DNA from: Rubrivivax sp.
GTDB taxonomy: Bacteria; Pseudomonadota; Gammaproteobacteria; Burkholderiales; Burkholderiaceae_C
Assembly: GCA_030653505.1 (NCBI GenBank)
Contig: JAURZK010000064.1
Coordinates: 1 to 64,000, forward strand
Reading direction: 5' to 3'
Length of the DNA stretch: 64,000 nucleotides
Shown here piece by piece: positions 1 to 7,891 of this stretch (position 1 is its first letter; each line of letters starts with the position of its first letter). The notes beneath the pieces are model-generated. The model was not told the DNA's origin and did not search any database. It saw only the letters and a program-made list of their open reading frames with translations. The translations under genes were made by a program, and so were the position numbers.

Positions 1-2
1 GT

Positions 3-27
3 GGGTGGGTAGGGGGGTGGGTGGGGT
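3..27 (+). repeat. G-run cluster with G-quadruplex potential
   Basis: The first bases hold five G-runs of three or more separated by one or two bases (GGG-T-GGG-TA-GGGGGG-T-GGG-T-GGGG). This fits the usual four-run G-quadruplex pattern on the + strand, about 110 bases before the corA-like start. Whether it folds or regulates anything is inference; the window edge hides the upstream gene. Confidence 0.5.
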
Positions 28-134
28 GCTGCAAGGTCCAGTCTCGGCGCCGCGGCGGTGCGCGGCCATGCGGGAAAGCCAGCGAACCTGCATGCGAAAC
101 TGCCGCGCCGATCCATCACTTCCGGGTGCCCCGC

Positions 135-1103
135 ATGCTCATCAATTGTGTCGCCTACCAGCAGGGCATGAAGCTGGCGGACATTCCGGTGGCGCGCATC
201 GGCGACTACCTGCAGCGGCCCGATTGTTTCGTCTGGGTGGCGCTGAAGGACGCCACCGACGCCGAGCTGCTCGAGATGCAGGGCCAGTTCGGGCTGCACG
301 AACTGGCCGTCGAGGACGCCCGCCACGGCCACCAGCGGCCGAAGATCGAGGAGTACGGCGACACCGTCTTCGCTGTCATGCACATGGTGGAGTACACGCC
401 CACCGACGACATGAGCGTGGGCGAGGTGGCGGTGTTCGTCGGCACGAACTTCGTGCTCAGCGCGCGCAGCCGCTCGACTCAGGGTTTCCTGGGCGTTCGC
501 GAGCGTGCCGAGCGCGAGGCGCACATGCTGCGCCACGGCGCCAGCTTCGTCTTCTATGCGCTGATGGACGCGGTGGTCGACCGCTACTTCCCCGTCATCG
601 ACAGCCTGGAGGAAGACCTCGAGGGCATCGAGGACCAGATCTTCGAGACCGGCTCGGCGCGCCAGAACATCGAGCAGCTGTACGCCCTGAAGCGACGCGT
701 GGGCGTCGTGCGCCATGCCGTGCTGCCGCTGATGGAGGCCACGGGCAAGCTCTTCGGCGGCCGCGTGCCGCCGGTGTGCGAACGTTCGCAGGACTACTTC
801 CGCGACGTCTACGACCACCTCATGCGCTGCAACACCACGCTCGACCGGCTGCGCGACACCATCGGCACGGCGATCCAGGTCAACCTGTCGATGGTGACCA
901 TCGAGGACAGCGACACCACCAAGCGCCTGGCGGCCTGGGCCGGCATCTTTGCCGTGGCCACCTTCTTCGTCGGCATCTGGGGCATGAACTTCGAGCAGAT
1001 GCCCGAGCTGAGGTGGCAGTACGGCTACCCGCTGGCCTTCGGCATCATCGCGTCCGTGTGCGGCACGATGTACTGGCGCTTCAGGAAGTCGGGCTGGTTG
1101 TGA
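135..1103 (+). CDS. corA: CorA-family magnesium/divalent cation transporter
   Basis: Predicted inner-membrane channel for Mg2+ (family members also move Co2+ or Ni2+). The protein is 322 residues, the normal CorA size. Most of it is the cytoplasmic alpha/beta funnel and long helix; the last 60 residues hold two membrane helices, the first ending in the family signature GMN (followed by FEQMPE), then the second helix and a short basic tail. The ATG at 135 is chosen because the family begins at MLINC; the frame is open further upstream but gives no family-like sequence. The stop overlaps the GTG of the next gene (GTGA), so translation is probably coupled, though no functional link with the helicase is known. 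The exact metal cannot be read from sequence. Confidence 0.93.
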   Translation: MLINCVAYQQGMKLADIPVARIGDYLQRPDCFVWVALKDATDAELLEMQGQFGLHELAVEDARHGHQRPKIEEYGDTVFAVMHMVEYTPTDDMSVGEVAVFVGTNFVLSARSRSTQGFLGVRERAEREAHMLRHGASFVFYALMDAVVDRYFPVIDSLEEDLEGIEDQIFETGSARQNIEQLYALKRRVGVVRHAVLPLMEATGKLFGGRVPPVCERSQDYFRDVYDHLMRCNTTLDRLRDTIGTAIQVNLSMVTIEDSDTTKRLAAWAGIFAVATFFVGIWGMNFEQMPELRWQYGYPLAFGIIASVCGTMYWRFRKSGWL

Positions 1104-3586
1104 CGGCCTGGGGCGCCCCTGCAGCGCCGGCATCACGCTCCGCCTTCCGCCCCCGGCTGACGCTGCAGACGCTGACGCGCGGCGAAGGGCTGCTGGGCGC
1201 CCGTGCGGCATCCGGCTTCGGCCCGCGTGGCACGCAGCTGACCCTGGCCCGGGTGGACTGGACCTACGGCCAGGCCCTCGTGCTGCCGGCACCCGCCACG
1301 CTGCTGAACACCCGCCCCTGGCCCGTGCCGCCGGGCCGCGACCTGGCCGCCGAGGTCCAGGCCAGCGACCAGCTCTGGGCCACGGCGCTGCGCCCCTACC
1401 CGAACCGCGCGCTGCAGTGGCGCACGCCCGAGGCCGCCGCCGGTTTCGAGGACCTGTGGAGCCTGCCCGAGGAAGGCGCCTGGGCCGACTTCTGGGCCGA
1501 GCAGGTGCCGCGCCTGCAGACCGCCGGCTGGCAGGTCGTGGTGATGCCCGGCTTTGCACACTTCAGCGTGCCGGTGCAGCGCTGGAAGCTGCTCATCGAC
1601 TCTGTCAGCGGCAACGAAGTCGGCCGCGAACCGGCCGAACGCATCGAGCGCTTTGCGACCGGCGCCCAGGGGCTGGCGGCGCTGCACGGGCCGGCCGGCC
1701 CGGGCGGGCAGGGGTCCTGGCGTGTGAGCCTGGGCATCGACGTCGACGGCGAGGCGCTGGACCTGGCGCCGCTGCTGGCCGACCTGCTCAGGCGCGACGG
1801 CCGCTGGCTGCAGGCGACCGAGCTGGCCTTGATCGACGACGACGCGGTGATCACGCTGCGTGCGCCGGGCGGCAAGCGCATCGACGCGCCTGCGGCGCCG
1901 TTGAAGGCCATCGTCGGTGCCATGCTGGACCTGCTGACCGACCCGCGGCGTGCGGCAGGCCCCATCGAACTGTCGGCCTGGGAAGCCGCCAACGTGCAGG
2001 CGCTGCAGCAATCGCTGATGGACACGCAGGCCGCGCGGGCGGGCGAACACGGCCGCTGGCAGCTGCAGGGCGACGCCGGCCTGGCGGCACTGGTGCAGCG
2101 CCTGCGTGCCGCGGGCAGCCCGCCGCCGGTGGCCGCCCCCGCCGGGCTGGGCTTGACGCTGCGGCCCTACCAGCTGCACGGCCTGGCCTGGCTGCAGTAC
2201 CTGCGCGCGCAGCAGCTCGCCGGCATCCTGGCCGACGACATGGGCCTGGGCAAGACGGCACAGGTGCTGGCCCACGTGCTGGTCGAAAAACACGCCGGCC
2301 GGCTGGACGCGCCGGCGCTCGTCGTGCTGCCGACCTCGCTGCTGGCCAACTGGCAGAGCGAAGCCGCGCGCCACGCACCGGGCCTGCGCGTGCTGGCACT
2401 GCAGGGGGTCGACCGCGCGCAGCACTTTGATGCCATCGCCGCCCACGACCTCGTCTTCACCACCTATCCGCTGGTCTGGCGCGACATCGACGTGCTTGCT
2501 TCGCGCCCCTGGCACCTGCTGGTGCTGGACGAAGCGCAGCTGGCCAAGAACGCCGGCAGCCGCGCCGCGGCCGCGCTGCGCCGGCTGCCGGCGCGCCACC
2601 GGCTGTGCGTGACGGGCACGCCGCTGGAAAACCACCTCGGCGAGCTGTGGGCCCACTTCGACCTGCTGATGCCCGGATTCCTGGGCGACGCACGCAGCTT
2701 CCAGCGCCTGTGGCGCAAGCCCATCGAGACGAATGGCGAAACCGCGCGCGCCGAACTGCTGGCGCGCCGTGTGCGCCCCTTCATCCTGCGCCGGCGCAAG
2801 GAAGACGTGGCGCCCGAGCTGCCGCCGCTGACCGAAGTGGTGCGGCGTGTGCCGCTCGTCGGCCAGCAGCGTGCGCTGTACGAGAGCGTGCGCGTCGCGG
2901 CCGACGAGCAGGTGCGCAAGGCGCTGACGAAGCAGGGCTTTGCCGGCGCGCAGATCGTGGTGCTGGACGCCCTCTTGAAGCTGCGCCAGGTGTGCTGCGA
3001 CCCGCGGCTGGTGAAGGGATCGAAGACCCCGGCGACGATGGAACACGCCAAGATGGCGCTGCTGCTGGACATGCTGCCCGAACTGGTGGACGAAGGACGG
3101 CAGGTGCTGGTGTTCTCGCAGTTCACCGAGATGCTGGGGCTGGTGGCGCTTGAACTCCGCACGTTGTCGTTGCCCTTCCTGGTGCTCACCGGCGACACGC
3201 CGCCGCGCCAGCGCGGCGCGCTGGTGCAGGCCTTCCAGGCCGGCGAGGCGCCGGTGCTGCTGGCCAGCCTGAAGGCCGGCGGCGTGGGCCTGAACCTCAC
3301 CGCAGCCGACACCGTGATCCACCTCGACCCGTGGTGGAACCCGGCGGTGGAAATGCAGGCCTCGGCGCGCGCGCACCGCATCGGGCAGCACAGGCCGGTC
3401 TTCGTCTACAAGCTGGTGGCCGAAGGCAGCATCGAGGAGCGCATGCTGGCACTGCAGGCGCGCAAGGCCGCGCTGGCCGAAGGCGTGCTGGGACAGGATG
3501 CGGCCGGTGCGCCGAAGTTCAGCGCCGAGGACCTGCAGGGCCTGCTGGCGCCGCTGCCCTCGTCGGGCGATGGCACGGCCGCCTAA
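1100..3586 (+). CDS. SNF2-family (Swi2/Snf2) DEAD/DEAH-type helicase-like ATPase
   Basis: ATP-driven DNA translocase of the bacterial SNF2/RapA-like class, 828 residues from a GTG start that overlaps the corA stop by 4 bases. The N-terminal 350 residues are a poorly conserved accessory region. The ATPase core follows: Walker A in DDMGLGKT, motif II DEAQ, motif III TGTP, then the C-terminal RecA lobe with LKAGGVGLNLT and the SNF2 signature motif VI AHRIGQ. All motor motifs look intact. No SWIM zinc motif is seen in this protein; in related loci it lies on a separate gene. Likely role is remodelling of protein-DNA complexes or nucleic acid repair, which is inference. The 3' end overlaps the convergent modA by 4 bases. 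Confidence 0.9.
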   Translation: MTAWGAPAAPASRSAFRPRLTLQTLTRGEGLLGARAASGFGPRGTQLTLARVDWTYGQALVLPAPATLLNTRPWPVPPGRDLAAEVQASDQLWATALRPYPNRALQWRTPEAAAGFEDLWSLPEEGAWADFWAEQVPRLQTAGWQVVVMPGFAHFSVPVQRWKLLIDSVSGNEVGREPAERIERFATGAQGLAALHGPAGPGGQGSWRVSLGIDVDGEALDLAPLLADLLRRDGRWLQATELALIDDDAVITLRAPGGKRIDAPAAPLKAIVGAMLDLLTDPRRAAGPIELSAWEAANVQALQQSLMDTQAARAGEHGRWQLQGDAGLAALVQRLRAAGSPPPVAAPAGLGLTLRPYQLHGLAWLQYLRAQQLAGILADDMGLGKTAQVLAHVLVEKHAGRLDAPALVVLPTSLLANWQSEAARHAPGLRVLALQGVDRAQHFDAIAAHDLVFTTYPLVWRDIDVLASRPWHLLVLDEAQLAKNAGSRAAAALRRLPARHRLCVTGTPLENHLGELWAHFDLLMPGFLGDARSFQRLWRKPIETNGETARAELLARRVRPFILRRRKEDVAPELPPLTEVVRRVPLVGQQRALYESVRVAADEQVRKALTKQGFAGAQIVVLDALLKLRQVCCDPRLVKGSKTPATMEHAKMALLLDMLPELVDEGRQVLVFSQFTEMLGLVALELRTLSLPFLVLTGDTPPRQRGALVQAFQAGEAPVLLASLKAGGVGLNLTAADTVIHLDPWWNPAVEMQASARAHRIGQHRPVFVYKLVAEGSIEERMLALQARKAALAEGVLGQDAAGAPKFSAEDLQGLLAPLPSSGDGTAA

Positions 3587-4350
3587 GGCAGCCCGAAACC
3601 GAAGCGCTTGAACACCGCCCGCGCCGCCTCGCTGCGCAGGTAGGTGATGAACTCGCGTGCCAGCTCGGCCTGCTGGCTGCCTGCCACCACGTTGGCCGGG
3701 TAGCGGATGGGCGTGGTGGTGGGCAGGGTCTCGACCACACGCACGCGGCCTGGCGCGGCCGCGGCCACGTCGGTGCTGTAGACGAACCCGGCTTCGACAT
3801 CGGCGGCGGCCACCAGGGCCAGCACCTCGCGCACGTCGTCCACCAGCACCGCCTTGCGCTGCACCGCGGGCCACAGGCGCTGCGCGTTGATGGCCTCGCG
3901 TGCATAGCGGCCCGCGGGTTCGCTGGCATGACGTCCCATCGCCACGCGCACCACCTCGGGCCGCGCCAGGTCGTCCAGGCGCTGTACCGGCAGGTTCAGC
4001 GACGCGGGCACCACCAGCACCAGGCTGTTCGATGCGAAGCTGCTGCGCAGGTCGGCTACCAGCAGGCGGCGCTGCACGCCCAACGCCACCGTCTCGGCGT
4101 CGGCGGCGGCCAGCACGTCGGTAGGGGTGCCGCGGGCGATCTGTTCCAGCAGCGCGCCCGACGCGCCCAGCCGCAGCGTCACGCCCACACCCTTGCGGCT
4201 GGCCTCGAAGTCGCCCGCCACCACCTTCATGGCGTCGCCCAGGCTGCTGTCGGCGGCGACGACGAGGGTTTGCGCGAGCGCGGCGTGGCCGGCCGTGGCC
4301 AGCAGCAGGGCGAGGGCGACCAGGCGCGCCAGTCGGAGTAGGGTGTTCAT
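3583..4350 (-). CDS. modA: Molybdate ABC transporter periplasmic binding protein
   Basis: Periplasmic protein that captures molybdate or tungstate for an ABC importer. It is 255 residues, the usual ModA length. A Sec signal peptide spans about residues 1-27 (MNTLLRLARL, hydrophobic core, cleavage near AAL-AQ), then the type-II binding-protein fold beginning LVVAADSSLGDAMK with the conserved oxyanion-contacting Ser/Ala segment. ATG 4350 is preferred over ATG 4356 and 4374 because it puts basic residues directly before the hydrophobic core. No modB, modC or modE is adjacent, so it is an orphan here, and its partner permease must lie elsewhere. It faces the helicase gene tail-to-tail and sui1 head-to-head. 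Confidence 0.85.
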   Translation of the reverse strand: MNTLLRLARLVALALLLATAGHAALAQTLVVAADSSLGDAMKVVAGDFEASRKGVGVTLRLGASGALLEQIARGTPTDVLAAADAETVALGVQRRLLVADLRSSFASNSLVLVVPASLNLPVQRLDDLARPEVVRVAMGRHASEPAGRYAREAINAQRLWPAVQRKAVLVDDVREVLALVAAADVEAGFVYSTDVAAAAPGRVRVVETLPTTTPIRYPANVVAGSQQAELAREFITYLRSEAARAVFKRFGFGLP

Positions 4351-4440
4351 CGGCATGCGTGGAGCGTACGACATGGCGGCGGCCCCGCCGCCAGCCAGGG
4401 CACGGCCCGACCGCTGGCCGGGTTGCGGTAGAAACGGGGC

Positions 4441-4803
4441 ATGCGCAGCAAGTCAGAGCCCGGCGGCCTCGTCTATTCCACCGCAGGCGGCCGCATGTGC
4501 CCGGCCTGCCGGCAGCCGTTGACCGCCTGCCTGTGTGCACGGCGCACCAAGCCGCCGGCAGGCGACGGCGTGGCGCGCGTGACGCGCGAGAAGCAGGGCC
4601 GCGGCGGCAAGACGGTGACCGTGGTGCGTGGCCTGGCGCTGGCAGCGGACGCACTGGCCGCACTGGGCAAACACCTGCGCACGGCCTGCGGAAGCGGCGG
4701 CACGGTGAAGGACGGCGTGCTGGAAGTGCAGGGCGACCATGCCGACCGTGTGCTGGCGCTGCTGCAGGCCGAAGGCCACAAGGCCAAGCGCGCCGGCGGT
4801 TGA
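4441..4803 (+). CDS. yciH: SUI1/eIF1-like translation factor (YciH family)
   Basis: Bacterial homologue of eIF1, 120 residues. The N-terminus carries a small zinc-ribbon-like segment with CPAC and CLC pairs (residues about 20-32), and the C-terminal two thirds is the SUI1 fold, ending GTVKDGVLEVQGDH and LLQAEGHKAKRAGG, which is typical of the family. Members bind the 30S subunit and influence start-codon fidelity or stress translation; the physiological role in Proteobacteria is not settled. It starts 90 bases from the divergent modA. Confidence 0.88.
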   Translation: MRSKSEPGGLVYSTAGGRMCPACRQPLTACLCARRTKPPAGDGVARVTREKQGRGGKTVTVVRGLALAADALAALGKHLRTACGSGGTVKDGVLEVQGDHADRVLALLQAEGHKAKRAGG

Positions 4804-4819
4804 GCGCCCGCGTCCAGGC

Positions 4820-5320
4820 TCAGATCTCGATCTCGTCCCGGATGGCCGCGATGCCCGCTTTCGCGCAGCCGTCGTCGAGATCACCGTTGGGCGCGCCCGA
4901 CACGCCGATGGCGCCGATGATCGAGCCACCGGCCTCGATGAGCATGCCGCCGCCGACGCCGATGAAGCGCGGAATCTGCCGGATGCCCGAACTCGGCTGG
5001 CCGGCCTGGGTCGCCTTGGCAAGGTCGCTGGTCTGGCTGCGGAAGCTGACCGCCGTCCAGGCCTTGTTGATGGCCGTGTCGGGCGTGTGCGGGCCGGCAA
5101 AGCGGTCGCGCACCAGTGCCTGGGCGATGCCGAAACGGTCGACCACCGCCACCGCCACCTGGTAACCCTGCTGGCGGCAGGTGGCCATCGCGATCTGCGT
5201 GGCCTTGGTGGCCGCTTCGGGGGTGAGCACACGCACGCTGTGCGTGGCGCCCTGGGCCAGCGCTGCGGTGGCGCCCAGGCAAAGCAGGGTGGTGAGAGCG
5301 GCCAGGGAGATGCGATTCAT
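4820..5320 (-). CDS. GlcG/HbpS-family heme-binding-like exported protein
   Basis: A 166-residue protein of the GlcG/HbpS (DUF336) family. Residues 1-22 are a Sec signal peptide ending ALAQ. The mature part shows the family landmarks: a Gln-Gly-Tyr strand, VAVVDRFG, the VSFRSQTSDLA region, and the glycine-rich IGVGGGMLIEAGGSIIGAIG with SGAPNGDLDD near the end. Relatives bind haem or corrinoids or serve as sensor partners; some are simply hypothetical. The start at 5320 is supported by GAGGT just upstream. It runs in the same direction as parA but 70 bases separate them, and no partner sensor kinase is adjacent. Confidence 0.8.
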   Translation of the reverse strand: MNRISLAALTTLLCLGATAALAQGATHSVRVLTPEAATKATQIAMATCRQQGYQVAVAVVDRFGIAQALVRDRFAGPHTPDTAINKAWTAVSFRSQTSDLAKATQAGQPSSGIRQIPRFIGVGGGMLIEAGGSIIGAIGVSGAPNGDLDDGCAKAGIAAIRDEIEI

Positions 5321-5390
5321 GATGACCTCGGGGTTGGAGCCAGGAGACGCACATCTTTGCGCCGCCGCCGGTCCGCACGGTTGAGCAGGA

Positions 5391-6194
5391 TCAGGTGCGC
5401 TTCTTGCCGCGGCCCTTGGGTTTGGTCAGCGCCTCGTACAGCCCCGAGAACTCCAGCGTCACCTTGTGTTTCGGGTCGAGGTGGATCATCGGCCGCGCCT
5501 GTTCGTGCGATTCCTTGATCTTCACGCTGGCGCTCAGGTAGGGCTGCAGCACCGGCAGCCCCTCGTCGATGAGTTCCTGCACCGTGCGCTGCGGCAGGCT
5601 GGCGCGCGGCTGGAACTGGTTGACGACGATGCCTTCCACCACCAGTTCGTTGTTGTGGTCGGCCTGGATCTCGCTCACCGCCTCCAGCAGGCCGTAGAGC
5701 GCGCGGCGACTGAAGTCGTCGCAGTCGAAGGGGATCAGGCAGCCCTGCGCGGCGATCAGCGCCGAGCGGGTGTAGAAATTCAGCGCCGGCGGGGTGTCGA
5801 TCCAGATCTCGTCGTAGACCTCGTCGAGCTCTTGCAGCGCGTCGCGCAGCTTGTAGATCTTGTAGCGGCTTTCCAGCTTGCCGTGCAGTTCGTCCAGCGC
5901 CGCGCCGGCAGGCATCACGTGCAGGTTCTCGAAAGGCGTGGTCACGACGAAGTCGGTGGTCCTGGGCGCGCGCATGCTGAACTTCAACGTGCTCTCGAAG
6001 AAACCCGCGGCGCCTGGCGCGCCGGCGTGTTCGGCATCGGCCGTCTCGCCCAGCAGGTAGCGGCTGGTGTTGCCCTGCGGGTCGAGGTCGATGACCAGCG
6101 TGCGCTGGCCGGCCTGGGCCGCCAGGGCCGCCAGGTTGCAGGTGATGGTGGACTTGCCGACGCCACCCTTCTGGTTGAAAACGACACGACGCAT
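5391..6194 (-). CDS. ParA/MinD-family ATPase
   Basis: A 267-residue ParA-type P-loop ATPase that would use nucleotide-dependent dimerisation to position DNA or a protein cargo. It begins MRRVVFNQ, then the deviant Walker A KGGVGKST, the Walker A' region VIDLDPQGN, and DEIWIDTPP as Walker B-like. ATG 6194 is chosen over GTG 6206 because GGAGCC lies six bases before it. There is no parB or parS nearby and the gene does not sit with replication genes, so it is likely an orphan ParA of the type common in Burkholderiales chromosomes; cargo unknown. The C-terminus is lysine and arginine rich (KPKGRGKKRT). Confidence 0.9.
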   Translation of the reverse strand: MRRVVFNQKGGVGKSTITCNLAALAAQAGQRTLVIDLDPQGNTSRYLLGETADAEHAGAPGAAGFFESTLKFSMRAPRTTDFVVTTPFENLHVMPAGAALDELHGKLESRYKIYKLRDALQELDEVYDEIWIDTPPALNFYTRSALIAAQGCLIPFDCDDFSRRALYGLLEAVSEIQADHNNELVVEGIVVNQFQPRASLPQRTVQELIDEGLPVLQPYLSASVKIKESHEQARPMIHLDPKHKVTLEFSGLYEALTKPKGRGKKRT

Positions 6195-6300
6195 GCCAGG
6201 CTCCACGCAGCTTCAAAGCGACTATTGTGCGCTGCAACATCACCGCCCTGGCGCCTTGCCGCGGGCAGCCGCGTAGAGGGCCGCCCCTATCATCGGCCGC

Positions 6301-6816
6301 ATGACCCGGTCTCCCGCCCCCACCCCCGCCGCACCGCCGGAGGCCGTCGACGCCGACGCCGCCATCCACGAACCGCGCCTGTGGCGCGACCACGGCTGGA
6401 CGGCGCGGGTGGTGAAGAACAACGACGACGAAGGCTGGGCGGTGGAAATGGTCAAGGCCGGCGAGCCCGAGCCCGCGCTGGTGGGCCCGTGGACCATGGG
6501 ACGCGACAAGAAGAACCCCAAGCCGCTGGACGTGAATGCTTTCAACACACTCGTGAAGACGGCGTCGGAAGTGATACGCCGCCACGAACAGGCGCTGCAC
6601 GCGCTGCTGCACAAGGAAGTGGTGCTGGCGCTGCCGGCCGGGCGCGTCACCGTCACGCTGGACATCGTGCCCGACGACGACGACCCGCACGCGACGCTGA
6701 AGGCGGTGGACGCGGCGGGCAACGAACTGGCGAGCCACCGCGTGGCGGCGAACTTCCGGCTCAACCAGGACAGCGCGACGGCGTTTGTCGACGGCGGGTA
6801 CCGCAGGCCGGGCTGA
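6301..6816 (+). CDS. Conserved hypothetical protein
   Basis: A 171-residue, soluble, acidic protein with no signal peptide or membrane segment. After a proline/alanine-rich leader (1-25) come WRDHGWTARVVKNNDDEGWAV-like and WTMGRDKKNPKPLD-like strands and a short helix with RRHEQALHALLHKEV. I do not recognise a characterised domain; composition and codon use fit the neighbours, so it is probably a real gene. It starts 107 bases from the divergent parA. No function is proposed. Confidence 0.7.
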   Translation: MTRSPAPTPAAPPEAVDADAAIHEPRLWRDHGWTARVVKNNDDEGWAVEMVKAGEPEPALVGPWTMGRDKKNPKPLDVNAFNTLVKTASEVIRRHEQALHALLHKEVVLALPAGRVTVTLDIVPDDDDPHATLKAVDAAGNELASHRVAANFRLNQDSATAFVDGGYRRPG

Positions 6817-6947
6817 AGGCCAGTCTGGCCGGTCGATCACAGGATCGCTACGCGCTGGACGTTCGGCGCAACACCACGGTCCGGTCGTCAAGAGCGGGCC
6901 TGGCGCGTCGTGCAGGGGCCGGCGCTGCTGCCGCCGCAGGCGCCGTC

Positions 6948-7763
6948 TCAGCGCAACGCCGGCAGCGACGGTGGACGCAGGTATTGCAGCGCGATCGCGT
7001 CGGCCCGGCCCACCTGTCCGGTGCGTCGGCACAGGTCGGCGAGCAGACGCCAGTGACCGCGGTTTGTCGGCTCGATCTGCGTGGCACGCTCAGCCATCGA
7101 CAGCGCCGCTTGAAGTGCCTGCGCCGAGGCCTTCGGCCCGGCGCTCAGGCGGGCCAATGCCGTGAGCGCGGGGGTGAAGTCGGGCCAGGCCTTCAGCACG
7201 CGCTGGAAGGCTGCCACGGCCTGGTCCGGCTGCTGGCGGGCGTGCAGTGCCTCGCCCTCGAAATACAGCACCAGCGGATCGTCGCCGCGGGCCTGCAACA
7301 GCGGGCGCCAGCTGACCTGTGCCTTCTGCGGCTGCTTGTCCAGCAGTTGCAGCACACCGTGCGTGAGCGGGCCGAAGTAGGGCGAAGGCTCGGCTTCCTT
7401 CAGCCGGGCTTGCGCGGTCGCTGCGGCGGCGCGGTCGCCAGTGAGCGCTGCACAGAGCGCGAACACGCCCAGCGCCTCGACGTCGGGCACCTGGCGCGCC
7501 AGCACGCTGCTGGCGGTGGCGCAGGCACTGGCCCAGCGCCCCTGGCTGAGCGACTGCATCGCGTCGCGACCTGTCGAGCCGTGGCTGGGCGGCGCCTGCG
7601 CAGCCCAGGAGCGATCCAAGGGCTCGAGCAGTGTCGACGCTGGTGTCTCGGACCGCCCGCCCGTCGAGGCGACCGGCGCCGACCAAGCAGCGGCGGTGCA
7701 GGCCAGTGCGCCACCGACCAGGGCGGCGAACAGCCAGGAACGCGGTGACGGCAGTGGGTTCAT
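6948..7763 (-). CDS. Exported tetratricopeptide-repeat protein
   Basis: A 271-residue protein with an N-terminal signal sequence (residues 1-29, hydrophobic WLFAALVGGALACTAAAWSA, cleavage near SA-PV; the Cys in the core could also suggest a lipoprotein but lacks a good lipobox). The mature region contains TPR-like helix pairs, clearest in VLYFEGEALHARQQPDQAVAAFQRVLKAWPD-type and AERATQIEPTNRGHWRLLADL-type segments. It lies directly downstream of the PEP-CTERM gene in the same direction, but a strong hairpin with a T-run separates them, so it may be expressed mostly on its own or by read-through. TPR proteins are common partners in PEP-CTERM loci, so a role in envelope or exopolysaccharide matters is plausible but inferred. 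Confidence 0.75.
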   Translation of the reverse strand: MNPLPSPRSWLFAALVGGALACTAAAWSAPVASTGGRSETPASTLLEPLDRSWAAQAPPSHGSTGRDAMQSLSQGRWASACATASSVLARQVPDVEALGVFALCAALTGDRAAAATAQARLKEAEPSPYFGPLTHGVLQLLDKQPQKAQVSWRPLLQARGDDPLVLYFEGEALHARQQPDQAVAAFQRVLKAWPDFTPALTALARLSAGPKASAQALQAALSMAERATQIEPTNRGHWRLLADLCRRTGQVGRADAIALQYLRPPSLPALR

Positions 7764-7846
7764 GTTGAAGTTTCTGAAGCGTCGATCATCGGGCAGTCAA
7801 CAACACACCGACCGGGCCGAGGCCCGGCCAGCGTGCCGCGAGGGAC

Positions 7847-7870
7847 AAAACGGCCCCGTGAGGGCCGTTC
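7847..7870 (-). terminator. Rho-independent terminator after the PEP-CTERM gene
   Basis: Perfect 8-bp inverted repeat AACGGCCC / GGGCCGTT (7849-7856 and 7862-7869) with a 5-base loop. Read on the minus strand the stem is followed by TTTTGTCC, so it terminates leftward transcription from the gene ending at 7892. Confidence 0.8.
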
Positions 7871-7891
7871 GCCAGGCTCCGGCCGCTGCCG

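Noticed and set aside
1133-4663. Very long minus-strand open frame opposite the SNF2-type helicase
   Set aside because: It is the shadow of a high-GC gene; composition is Arg/Ala/Gln/His rich with no domain, and it runs through modA and sui1.
5466-7748. 760-codon plus-strand frame across parA and the TPR gene
   Set aside because: It spans three genes in other frames, with shadow-like composition.
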